In this document: piece by piece, positions 27,462 to 40,100 of the stretch
Numbering within the stretch: the stretch's first letter is position 1
Layout: each line of letters opens with the position of its first letter
Source: Heliocidaris tuberculata
Lineage: Eukaryota > Echinodermata > Echinoidea > Camarodonta > Echinometridae
Reading direction: 5' to 3'
DNA length: 64,000 bases
NCBI GenBank assembly: GCA_025618425.1
Contig: CM046848.1
Location: forward strand, 24,822,624 to 24,886,623
Notes under the pieces: model-generated
What the model saw: the letters and a program-made list of their open reading frames with translations, nothing else
Databases searched by the model: none
What the model was told of the DNA's origin: nothing
Made by a program: the position numbers and the translations under genes

Positions 27462-30400
27462 TAATTTTGGCATCTCATTAATCAACCTGTCAACACTCAG
27501 GGTTTGGGGAGCTTAATATTGGTTTTCCTTCCGGTCAGAATCTTCCTTATTATGACAGATACCGCAGGCAGATACAGTTAGCAGCCACCTAGCGGTAGAG
27601 ATAATTAATTCATTAACTCCGTCTAGCAGGTTTTTCTATGAAGGCCAGTTGTTGACATCCATTTAGACATCGTAACAGATAAAAGATTAATTTGGTTAAT
27701 TTAACCACCTCACCTCAAAACCATCAAGAAGATCTAAAAATATACGTTTAAAGTAAAACATCCAAACATTCGAAACATTTATGGAAGGCCATATTCATAC
27801 ATTAATAAATGAATAAAAAAAGCCTATAGGCACACGCGCCCACACATCTGTAACCTATACTAATACCACCTAAAAAACGATGAGCGAAATGAAAGAACGA
27901 CTAGAAAAGGAGACGACATCAGTAATTTGATTTCCCTATTCGTTTTTTATGCTTTACATATCAAAGTAAAGGGATTTCTTTATCCTGAATAAAAATATTT
28001 TGTTCTGTTCGGAGCTATTTCAGTGTAACATGATACTGAAGATAATGTGCAGATATGTCAGGAATTATACCATAATTCAAATAATACGAATCTCTTATTT
28101 TAAAGGTAGTACATGTAATGATGTCTGATTATCGGTTTTTACTAGAGATTTGGGTCGGCACTTTCCAACATCATTTTCTAAGAATGGGGGTGGGGGTGGG
28201 AGGGAGGCCCAAAAAATGTTGGTTCTGTTCCTGCTTTCAAAGACTAAAATCCACTGACAAATTCGAAAGTATTTTAAGTTATTTTCATATTTATAATGAA
28301 AATTTTCACAAAGAAGCCGAAAACGATTTACAATTGATGTTGCCGTCATGTCTACAATAAGCTTATCATTATTTCAGACTTTGGAGGTTTGTGTGAAAAA
28401 ATTGTAAACTTTTATTACATTTTTGTTTTTCGACCAACACACTTTATCACCTTTAGAACTGCCCTGATTTTATTTTGGTTCTCTGACTGTCGCGGGGGTG
28501 GGGTTTACCAGGAAATGGGATGACCGTTTAAAGATATTTGTATCTCCTTTAATTCTTCTATCTATATGTCTTCATCCCTCTGTTAACACTCAATCTCACG
28601 GTGTAGGTATAACGGAAAATTCGATTAGGCGGCATGCTCAGTCAAAATGATGCCAACCTCACGAGTGTTGTCTCCGGTGAGGAACCCATGATTCATATCG
28701 AGTCACATGACTCTTGCAAATACAAACGTGGAAAAAAAAATCACGGAAGAAACGTCTGGGACAGGAGACTGACTGAACGTAATAATCATTCTTATTTTAT
28801 TCCAAGATATAAATACTACTAAAAACGATCTGTCATACCTCTGTTCATCATAATTAGTTTGAAATGGATAAACGACTAACAAACTGATACCACAGAAGAT
28901 TTTATTCACTTTTCTGTGAATATGGACCTATACCGAGAAGGCACGATGGCTCAGTGGTAGAGCAGTAGTCTCGTAACTGGAAGGACCCGGGTTCGCAAAC
29001 AAGTGGATGCGCTATAGTGCCCTTTGGTAAGGCATTAATCCTCATTATCAAATTCTGTGACGGCTGATGAAAACTTGACGGCCAGATGGATATTTTCAAG
29101 GGTAATGCGATACTTTCTTTTCTTAAAAAATAATTTTAGTTTGGGACCAAAATTGAAACCATATTATATTTTTCTTCATATTTTTTTTAGGTGGTGATGG
29201 TGGTGGGAGGGGAGCTGGGTCTGAAATTCATCAGTTTCAGGTTCTCCTATTCCCCAAATGCACCCATCCTACGCAAATATCCCACGCCTTCATTTTCAGC
29301 AAAAACAAAAGACCAAACAAGTTTCATCTTCATGTGATCTCTCATTTCCCACCTAACAAAAACACATGGAGAAAAGCGGTTGAGTGAACTTGCTATTATT
29401 CAAGAAACATGTTTCCTCTGGCTTAAATTTCACTCATTGTATCCTTTGGGGGTAATGACACCCGAATGACATTAATTCAAGCATGTTTCCCTTTCAAGTC
29501 TGATGACAAAGATCTGCCAAAATGGGAAATAATGAGTGGGCACATGCGGAAAATCACCCTCATTCGAACAGGCTCTTCGAATTCTCGTTTAATTCCAACC
29601 GACCTGTCTTTTCCTTGACATTTTCATATGACTTGTGAATACGTGATCCTTTTAACATTACTTACATCCACAGGGGTCGATCCAGGTTTGTGTTTTAAAC
29701 TTTTATTTAACATGTTTAAAGTGGGGAACAATTCAGAAAATTTTCTGACAATCAGGAAAAAAAAAATGATCATAATTTTCAGGTGGCAATTTACACCATA
29801 AAATCCCCGACAAGCCTTCGGGTCGAAAATTCGAAAAGATTGGGGGGGGGGGGCACATTTTTTTTCGGCCACATGAGTATTAGAAGAAGTCGTGTGTCGG
29901 TTGGTGCCCCTACTCCTCAATCCGCCACTGAGTTTCTAGGTCATTATGAAGAATTTTATAAATTTCAAAATAAGATGACAAAACATGAGTTCAGAGTATA
30001 TGCTTCGCGTTATGATTTCTGAAATGCACCCACCACTTATTCGTATAGTTCTTTAATTTTGATGAAACGATAAACTAAATAATATACTACCATGTCTATA
30101 CGTTAGAGAGAATACTGCGAAAAAACATGTATAGAGACCACCTTGGGCATAGAGTAAAACAATGATGATATACCTGTAGTGACGTCATGGTTTATGGCTG
30201 GTCCCGTGACTTTGACAATGGCATCAGGAATTGGCTGTTCCTTTGTGTCGGTTACCTTCCCTTTGATTCCTATGTGTACCTGAATGAAAAGAAACGAAAT
30301 TAGGAATATTTAAAGTTCAAGTCATTCGAGGGGGTTCGTAATTTCATTTGCACGAGACGACTCTTTACAAATTGCTTAGGCTAGTAATATGATTAAAATA

Positions 30401-33400
30401 ATTCTAATCAATATATTTTAGCATTTAGAAAGTAAAAACTTTTGCTAATAACACTAGGAAATGTCACGTTGGGAAACACTGAAGAACATTCCGGATGCAG
30501 AAAACAATGTAATTTTGTAAGAAATTTAATCTTAGTTCATCTTTGCATCAACGTAACCAAGAAGGTATTTAGAAATATTATCGGCACATGTTTTAATGAT
30601 CTGTGGCAATTTCTTGTCTTGATTATTCTTGTTCAATGTTATTCTTGTTTAATTTTGAGCATATTTGCCTGGACCCCCCCCCCCCCCTCCTCCCAATATG
30701 AAAAGGCTGGGTACATCAACTATTAGGATTCTTTGCTCTAATGTTCAAGCTTTGGTAAACCGTGAGTATACCACTGCTTTGTGTTACAAATGATTGATAA
30801 AAAGTGCAGTGCTCTTTGAAATGTCATGTGAACTTTTATTCCTTAAATAATTTCACGTTGATACTTGAGCTCACGCAATCTATTGATTTATTTTCAAATA
30901 TTTTGCGTTCTTTCCAATTCGGAACCATGGAAACAAGCCGCGGAAAAATACCGACCTGCGTCATTTTCCGATCAAGGAGAAGGTAATTGGTTTATATTTC
31001 TCTCTTTTCAGTTGATTTCTTTGGACGTCTTGATGAGGAAGATATTTTTATTCAAAAACTCCTCCCAAGCACATTCGCATTCGCATTTTAATATCTCATA
31101 TATTTGTCTGCCCTTTCTCAATCAATATTTCATGGAAGTGTATATGAAATGAAGTGGGAGCCTGAGAAGTAAACAGAGAAATACTTTTATTGAAATGGAA
31201 ATTTGCAGGTGTACAACTTTTTCGAAATTCAACTGTTTAGCTTTTTACCGATAGAGAATGATTTTAGCTCCAGACGAGCTGGCACGCAAGCCTTTTCAAA
31301 TTCATACATAAGTTAGATATTTTTATATGAAAATAATTCTAGATAATGAAGTCTGCAGAGAACCCTCGGAATTCAAGCAATACAAAGGAACATTATACAG
31401 AGTTTATTTTTTTATTTTTTGAATTTTATGTATTCGCGTATCTATTTATGAAAACTCTTTTCTCGAAATTAAGGAGTACCTAATCTATTACATCAATTTC
31501 CATTATATTTTCATTATAAAATAATTTTGATTTAGTAATAATCGTGCTTACTATATCAATACTTTGAAAGGGCTTTTTTATAGACGAATCAGTAAAAAAG
31601 AATCATCCCCAAATAAGCTTTTCATACGTTTTTCCTTTTATCTCAATTCCAATATTTTCACATTAACTAATGTCCTTCTGGAGAACATCTTTGGTTTCAT
31701 TACACATCAAATTACACGGAAGATGCGCTTAATCAGCTTGGCCTTTAATATGAATTAAAGATGATGTTGAGTTCTGATCAAGCATTTGCATTGTGAAAGG
31801 CACTATCTGGAATAAATTGGGAAAGGGTGATTATGTAGTAAATAATAATTTGTGTATACTATAAGGTTTTGGAAATTTGGAATCATAAATTGATAGGAAA
31901 CTGACACAATCTTGATAAAAGTCACATGCACTGCACACAGACATGTGTGTGTGGGTCTAAGCACGCATGTGGCTTGAAAGTTTCACGATTCAAACTTCTT
32001 GTCATATTTGGAATATGAGGGTATTTGCAGAGCAATCCTTTTTAGGGGACATTTCTTCTATGATATTCTTCCAAACTAACGTAAAAAGAATGAGAAAGCT
32101 CACAAATCATTTTTCACCTTCTCCAGAACTCAAGTCAGGGTAGATATTGTGACAAGGGCACTTGAGAAGGAGTGTAGTGATTCAGCTTAAAGTGGGAGAT
32201 GACAAGACCTTTGTCGGGTCTCGGCCTCCCTGATCGACGGAAATCGAACTCATCTTCGAGAAGGAAGACGAGGAAGTATGTGCAGACAAAAGGTATGATT
32301 GTGCAGAATGCGGTGAAGAAATATGCCAAGTATGTAATACTCTTAGACTCTTAACCTGTTAAATACTGAATTCTGAATCTCATAGGTTTAATACAGGAGG
32401 CAGCCGGTTCCCGTAGGCAATGGATTAATAGAGACTATATAATTAAATTATCATCTGCATGAAAGATTCACGGTCTTTTAAAGGTAAGAGGAAATCTTAA
32501 CTTCGGTTGGTGACGGATAAACAAAATGTTAAATTTATCATTATTATAAAGAAGTATACAAATTTGCAATCAATATATTCCCTGTTCCCGCCGAATTCAA
32601 TGTCTATTCTTTATAACATGCCTGTTTGTAGATGATGGAAGTCGTAATCATAGACGTCGCTTACCCTTTCCATAAATCCGATGAGTGCTTCTTTGTTGTC
32701 GTCCCAGATCCTTGGCAGCCTGTTTGCTGGGGGAAACTTCAGACATCCGATCTCCACCGTGATCTCAAAACAGTTGGTTGCAAGGTAGTTATAGTCCTGC
32801 ATACCTTTAAAGAAAAGAAATAAGGAGAGTGATCTCAAAACGGTTGTTTTAAATTTAGTTATAGTCCTGTATACCTTTAAAGAAAAAATATATCAGAAAA
32901 CACGGTCAACGGTGATCTCAACAGTTGGTTGCGAGGTAGTTGTAGTCCTGCATTCTTATATAAAGTAAGCATGAAAAGAAACAAGGTCATAGACAGACAC
33001 GAACGGAGCCTAATCCAACAATGACTATAATTCTAGTGACCTAATATTCATTTAAATCATGGAAATTAATGAAATATGTATTTTGCTCACAGGAGACAAC
33101 ACTTTCAAAATATTGCTACGTGATATTTGCACCCATTTACATCGTTAGTGCTGATATTTTAATAATAAAAATATATTTACATACGTAATTATGATGGGTA
33201 CAATTTTGATGGAGGAAAATGTATATATTTGAATTACCCATGGTAACAAGATTTAAAAAAAACTGTCTATAAATCACATTTATAAACGTGAGGGTCATCG
33301 TTTTCGATTATAAGAGAGAGTGAGAGAGAGCTTTTTGAGAGCGTATAAATGGTCACATGCGTGTTTCAATAGCTCGTGATGTTTGTAGTCGATTTCGTCA

Positions 33401-34059
33401 TTCCTTCCGAAGTGAAAGTATAGGAGAGGGGAGACAGGGATATGGGGAAGAAGGGGAGAGGGGAGTGAGGGAAAAGAGGGGGAAAAAAAAGAAATAGACA
33501 GAGAGGATGAAAATTGGGGGAGGATAGAAAGAAAAAGACAAGAGATGCGAGACGGGAGGGAGATATCAGGAGACAGGAATTTGACAAGGGGAAAGGAGAA
33601 AAAGATACATGTGAAAAAATAGAAAGAGAGAAAGAAAGAGAGAGGGCGAGAGAGAGAGGGGGGGGGGAGAATAGAGGTATAGAAATTGATCAAGAGACGA
33701 GAGAGAAAGACACCAAAAGTACTAAAAGTAAGAGAGGAGAGAAATAGATAGAAAAAGAGGGACATGAAAAGAGCTGCGAAAGGGGTTATGGAAAGGAGTG
33801 AAAAAACAAACCCCGATGGAACATTATTGAAAAAAGGAGAGGGAAATGTATCGTAACGGTTGATTTTAAGATTAAGGTCACGTGATGGTAAAGGGCTACA
33901 AGATGAAGTAGCTAAAAGGGGACTTTTGATGAGGTCACTAGGGTATGTAAAGAAAAGGTTAAGGAGTTACGCGTCATTACCTTTTCTTATCCGTTCAATT
34001 CCCTATTTCCTTCAACTCCTCCTCCTCCCCTTCTCCTCCTCACCCCCCCCCCCCCTCCT

Positions 34060-34125
<66 letters not shown>

Positions 34126-37100
34126 GTCTGCGCGCCCGCATTGTAGACGCGAAAAATTATAATCCTACGCGTTTTACCCCTTTAAAAAATCACATACAAG
34201 GTTAGAAATTCAGATTAAGATTGAGATTAAAAACATAATGCATGTATATATCATTCTTGTATCAAAAATGAATCCATAAAACTCCTTTTGCCGACAATAA
34301 TTTGACAAAACTGGAGATCATATTGATACCCGACAATACGCATTTATTAGCAGTTTCATGGTATCATTCAGACTGCGACATGTTTGCCTACGTGGTGCTG
34401 GCGATTACACCTTCATTGTTTACATTTATACTTTCAATTATTATGATGTTACATAAGCCTACACCAGGGATGGTTTCTGAATTTCATAAAAGGGGTGGGG
34501 GCACCAGGGGCGGATATAGGATTTTGGTTAAGGGGGGGGGGGCACACAAATGCAGGTTTGAAAATATTGCTTGGAGGGAGACCCATATTTGTTTGGTCTC
34601 GCCAGCTCTCGAATAGTCGCTCAGTGGGGGTGGGGGAGGGGTGGCAGCAAAAAAAAAAGTTTGGGCTTCTAAAAGTGGGGCACGGGCCGGATCGGGGGGG
34701 GGGGCACAATCCTGAAAAAAGGTGTGACAAGCATACAAAAAATATCAATGAAAAAAATAGATAAAGGTTATGGCATCGTTTCAGGTGCCATTTAGATCTA
34801 AATTTGAAAGGGGCACATCTGCTATGGTATGCTCGATTGGGGTCTAAAAGGGGGCACGAGTCGGCTGTGCCCCCCTCCCCCCATCCACCAAGATCGAACA
34901 GTATAATGTACGCAAAGTTTGAACGCACGTATCATAGACCTATACTCCGGCACTGCTCTGGCGGCTGTATAGCCATGTTTCCGTTCACTCGAAGTAGCCT
35001 AAAGGCGTAGACGCATGAGGCTCATTAGCAACGGCTAATTTCTTCTACTGACAGATTTATTCCGACCACAAGTGTATTTTTGTCGTCATCGGATGATAAT
35101 TATATTTTTTTATCGACTGTATTACCATGAATTGAATTCATTTCGCTACATATTCCTTGCATTTTTATAAACAGTCTCACCGTTTCGTCGCCATGCATAG
35201 TCTCTCCCCTCCCCCCCCCCCCTCTCTCCCCCCCCCCCCCCATTTTCACCGACAAAATGCGTTTTTCTTCAATACCTGAAAGATATAAAGGATTACTGAA
35301 TGGATTTAAATTCATTCACAACAATATAATATAATACCTACGACAATACGATGACATGTTACAGATCGGTTAAATTCCTATTTTTCAGTCAGTATAAAAC
35401 AAAATTGATGAAATGTTATTGTCTGATTGTCTGATTCTTGAATCGTATAGCCATTTTAATAAATCAGTATTTATATGTCGTTATGACGTAAAGTTCGGTC
35501 GAAAAATGAACCCCACGAAGAATATGTTCACCATGCAGCATTCCTGGCATCAATCTATCTTCATGACACGTATGAATCATCATAGAATAGATCATCAACC
35601 TTTCACATCCTTATTTGATGTTTACCGTTTCACTACCTCATCCCTCGTATCTCGATCCGAAACAGATCAACAACCTCTAACATTCTTATATGATTTTAAC
35701 TAGTCACTACCAGCAGACCAGCGTAGTGACCTATCCACTCCTCCTATCTCAACATAGATCAACAACCTTCAACATCCTTATATAATGTTTACGAGTGCCC
35801 ATGCGGCCCCACCCCAATCTCTATATTGAAGGATATCAATAACCTCTAACAATCTTATACGATAGTTACCAGTACATATGCAGCACCATCCTGATCCCAA
35901 TAGCAGACAGATCAACAATCTATAACATCTTTACATGATTATTGTCACTGAAGAGCTCCATTCCCTTATGGCAATATGAAAAAAAAACCTTTTAAACGTC
36001 CTCATCTTTCACAGATCATCAACATTTAACATCCTATGATGTTGAACAATAACAGAGCCCTGGGGGCGTTTCATGAAAGGACTTGTCAGATATTTTATCC
36101 GACAAATTTGCTCTCAGCCAATCAGATGCAAGGATTTCAGTAGCTTATAACAGTTGTCGGATAAAACATCCGACAACTTCCTTTCATGAAACGCTCCCCT
36201 GAACATCGTGTCAGAGATCAACAACTTTCAATATTGTTACATCCAGCTTTCCAGAGCAGTGCCCCATCTCCGTCTCGATATCAAATTATTTAGGAATGGG
36301 AATGCTTCATATCCTTAAAAAATATTATACATACATTCAATCTTTCAAATTTTATAATTTTTGTCCGACATTTGTCCGTTGAAAGGAAATGAAGTATTCG
36401 TAATATGCCGATTAGAAACGGAGATCCCAACCCACAAACCATTACCCCAAAAATCAATCATGATGTTTTCAAGTTGCACAGCCACACCTCTCATCTCAAT
36501 ATCAATTATGCCTCATCTAAACGAACACAATTCAAGATATTCATTGGCTTTATCACATCGTATTAATTCTATAAAAACAGGATATAAAGAAGTATCAACG
36601 TGTCGTTTTTAATACAAAAATTAAACAAACAAAAAATAACGCGTTTGGGCGCTCATTCTATATGGGTGATGGATGGATCATTTCAGATGACAAAATGGGG
36701 GAGGGGGTGGAGAGATTTGGAATAGCTGTCAGTGCCTCTCCGTGACCTTTCCCTTCTTGCTACCCACGTTTCACTTTATCATGGTCGTCTCTGCACCTCA
36801 GAAAGGAACACCGGTCACTCACCCCTCCTTGGACGCCCACCCCTCTACCCCAAGAGAGCACCACCAAATTAGATACAAATTGTGATCGTGCTTTGTAAGA
36901 AAATAACCCTTCACGGGAGCTTTTTTCCTTTTCATCTTGAACGTACCAGTCAAAACATATTTATTTACCATCGTCCTAGTTTTCCCACTTTGAGGTTGGT
37001 AGATAAAGATCCCAAAGTGGGTGTAGGAATGACCCCCTCCCACACCCCCATGCCCATGGTGCTTCTTTAGAGACTTGATACCTTTAAAGTTTAGTTATAG

Positions 37101-40100
37101 TTATGCGATCACAATGAATGTGCAAAAAAAGGAAGTTATTTTGAAAAATTGGTTTTGTACATGTAGTACAGAAGAATTTGTGTGTACCATAATTTTTTTG
37201 GAATCATCAAAAGGGCAAGAAATTTACCCAATCTTAATGAAAATCAAATGCATCGAGTACAGAATGGGCATATGGGATAACACACATGTGGCATGGAAGT
37301 TTTCAGATATTTCTCGTAATATTTCGAATATGAGGGCATTTTTCAGGGAAATTTCTTCTTTGATATTCTTCCGAATTCACATAAACAAAGAACAAGAAAG
37401 CTCATATTTGTTAAGGCCACCGCACACCTTACGACCGGTCTGCGATCCGATTTGTGAAATAAATTGCTACGGCATTAAGTATTGGCATTTGAACAAATGA
37501 AATCTATCTAATTTAGGTTCCTAACAATAATATGAATACTCAACATAGGAATTTGGTGCGATATCAGCCTTTTAAACATAAATAAAGGCCAAATCAGTTT
37601 CAAATCGTAGAAAATCGCAGGACTGCTCTGACGTCACTACGATTCGGAGCCGATTTTGCCTTTCTTCCGACGAGAAAGCTCGTAATATGTCGTAATTTCT
37701 ATTCAGAACCTAGTCAAACAAATTTTATGTGTTAAAATGTTTATATCTAATGCTATTACATTTTCTTCAAAAATCGGATAGCAGACCAATCGTAAGGTGT
37801 GCGGTGGCCTTTAGACCTTTTCCAGAACTCAACTTCTCTATAATGGTAGATGATATGAAACTATACATGTAGACATCCACATTACCCCTTCGATTTGCTT
37901 TTCACAGATATTTCGTCACAGGTGTGGTTTTATACACATCAAATTATGGATTTGCATTATTAGACTGCCTGACGGTGTTGATGATTAATAAACAGTCCTT
38001 AATTTCCTAGGTTACCTTGCTGAATAATTATATGTTACTTTTGACAGGTCCGGGGAATAATCCATGGCGAATTACGTTAGCCCCTTCCATTTGTTTTTCC
38101 TATTTGAAATGGGATTTTAATGAGCTTAATATAAAATTGGGAGTCTATAAAACAGTTTAATGCTAAGGAAAAGACTCCGAAAAGCATTACATGTCAAATT
38201 TCTCAGTGGAAACCATGAATAAAACAGTTCCTTTCCTCGAACGCGGGATAATAAACATAGTAATATCAGCAGGGGTTCCAGACAACAGGTAAATATACGA
38301 CTTTTGAAATAAAAATTTAAAGAAGAAAAAACTCACAAAAATTGTTCAAGCTGAAAGGTTTATGATGTAAACGTGATATAAGAGTGGAAGCAATCGTGTC
38401 TAATATATCTGTCAAGTCTGAGGGAGATTGGGCCGGATGAAAATGGTTCGATTGCAGAGAACCTCGGGCTAGGGGTGGGTTCTCACTTCTATCGTTTGGC
38501 CATACAAAAAATGCTTAGAAATCATACAAGCTTTGCCGTTTAGTTCGTGTTTATCATGATATCAAAGTGTAAACCATGTCGCGTGAGATTCGAGTTTTAA
38601 TCGTACATAAAATGAGAAGAAAGTGAATGATATCAATTCTAATACTAATACACAGGTATTTCAAAATTTAGTTCAATGTAATACAATACACAATATTAAT
38701 GCACAAGCGTAAAAAGGGTAATACTGATATTGCTCATCGTGTGTTTAAACCTCTGGAATAAGTTTCAGTTGAATGGTATCTTTAATTGAATTTTCATTCA
38801 ATTCAATATCGGATTGAATATCAAATGGATGAATGAAATCTGTGCTAGCTTTAGTGTGGTCAGTGGAAAAGTAAAAAAAACAAAAAAAAAACAGGCCTTA
38901 TTCTTACTCTGAGTGAATTTCATAACCTATAAAAAAAAAAAGCAGCGAGTAAAACATCTTATATAAAAACATAATTATTTTAGATAACTACAGGTTTTCA
39001 TACGTGCATTACCCAAGTAACTTAGTGACTAGGTATGAAAAGGGGGGGTCATCGTATTATAGTGGCGTATCCAGCATAGGAGAGCCCGGCATACCCCCCC
39101 CCCCCCAAAAAAAAAAAAAAAAAAAAGATTCTCGGAGGCTAAAAAAAATAATCTTGTTTCTAATGCTCGAGTGTTGGCTCTCTACATAATTTACACTGCC
39201 CATTAAACGGGGAACAGACATTATTATGGTGCAAAGTGCTAAGACTGCATGCATGGGAATGCATCACCAGGCCAGGTGAACAGTTACTATGGTAAAAGAG
39301 TTTGAATCCCTCCCAAGAGAGTTCCCAGACACATTAGGGGGTCTTCCAAGTTCCAGAAAGGACCTCGATGGTGACAGCGGAACCGAAGAAGTCGTTTCGG
39401 AGTTCAGATCGTAATCAGAATGAAAGATGTTGAAGGTGTCATAATGTTTGCTATTCATATAACAAACGCTGACTTGTCTCACTGTTGAATAACTGCTCAA
39501 GTGAGATTACTCTCTTTGCCGTGTTATTAGGCAAAACGATGTGATATTTCATGCATTTGGGATTTGGTGTCTGGGTCAAAGAGTAAATCTTTTTGAAAAC
39601 TTCTGTGACTTTAGCTCCAAATTGGATAATTTTCTAAGTTTAAAAGCAGATTCCGACAAACACATGCACGTAACATGTTCAAGTACTTTTAAAAACATTC
39701 TCTTTTAGTATGGTTTACAACAGGCAAATTGATATTAACCCTTTGACTTTTGTATCTGCAATATATTTTCCATGATTCTGTGACAGTCAATCGTTTCCTT
39801 TATCTAGACATTGATCTATGTTTACTACTCGTTACCAAGGAGAGAAACTGGATCCTGGTAAGATGCTACAAGGCATCGTGATTGTTTCTACCATGCACTA
39901 ACGTGACAGTATGGTAGGAATACTCCCAAGTGAACGAATCCGATGATAAACATCTTATTCAAAGTGCTGTAAAATGCCTACATATTATCCTTATTGTTGT
40001 TAATGGTTTCATTATCATCATCACCATCATCACCATCAACATCACCATCAGCATCATCATCTCCTTCATCTTACCTCCCCTGATAGAGTACCAATCAGCA

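Noticed and set aside
28937..29008. tRNA gene
   Set aside because: A and B boxes are good but the acceptor stem has no partner and non-tRNA sequence follows; called a SINE.
30865..30990. Possible extra exon encoding a [15 protein letters not shown] segment, with a WKQAAKCGA-like match at 51490
   Set aside because: The carboxypeptidase exons on the other strand already join in phase, and the resemblance is short; more likely two pieces of a repeat.
33295..33765. Leu/Ser-rich 156-codon minus-strand frame with membrane-like look
   Set aside because: Product of a GA/CT low-complexity tract.
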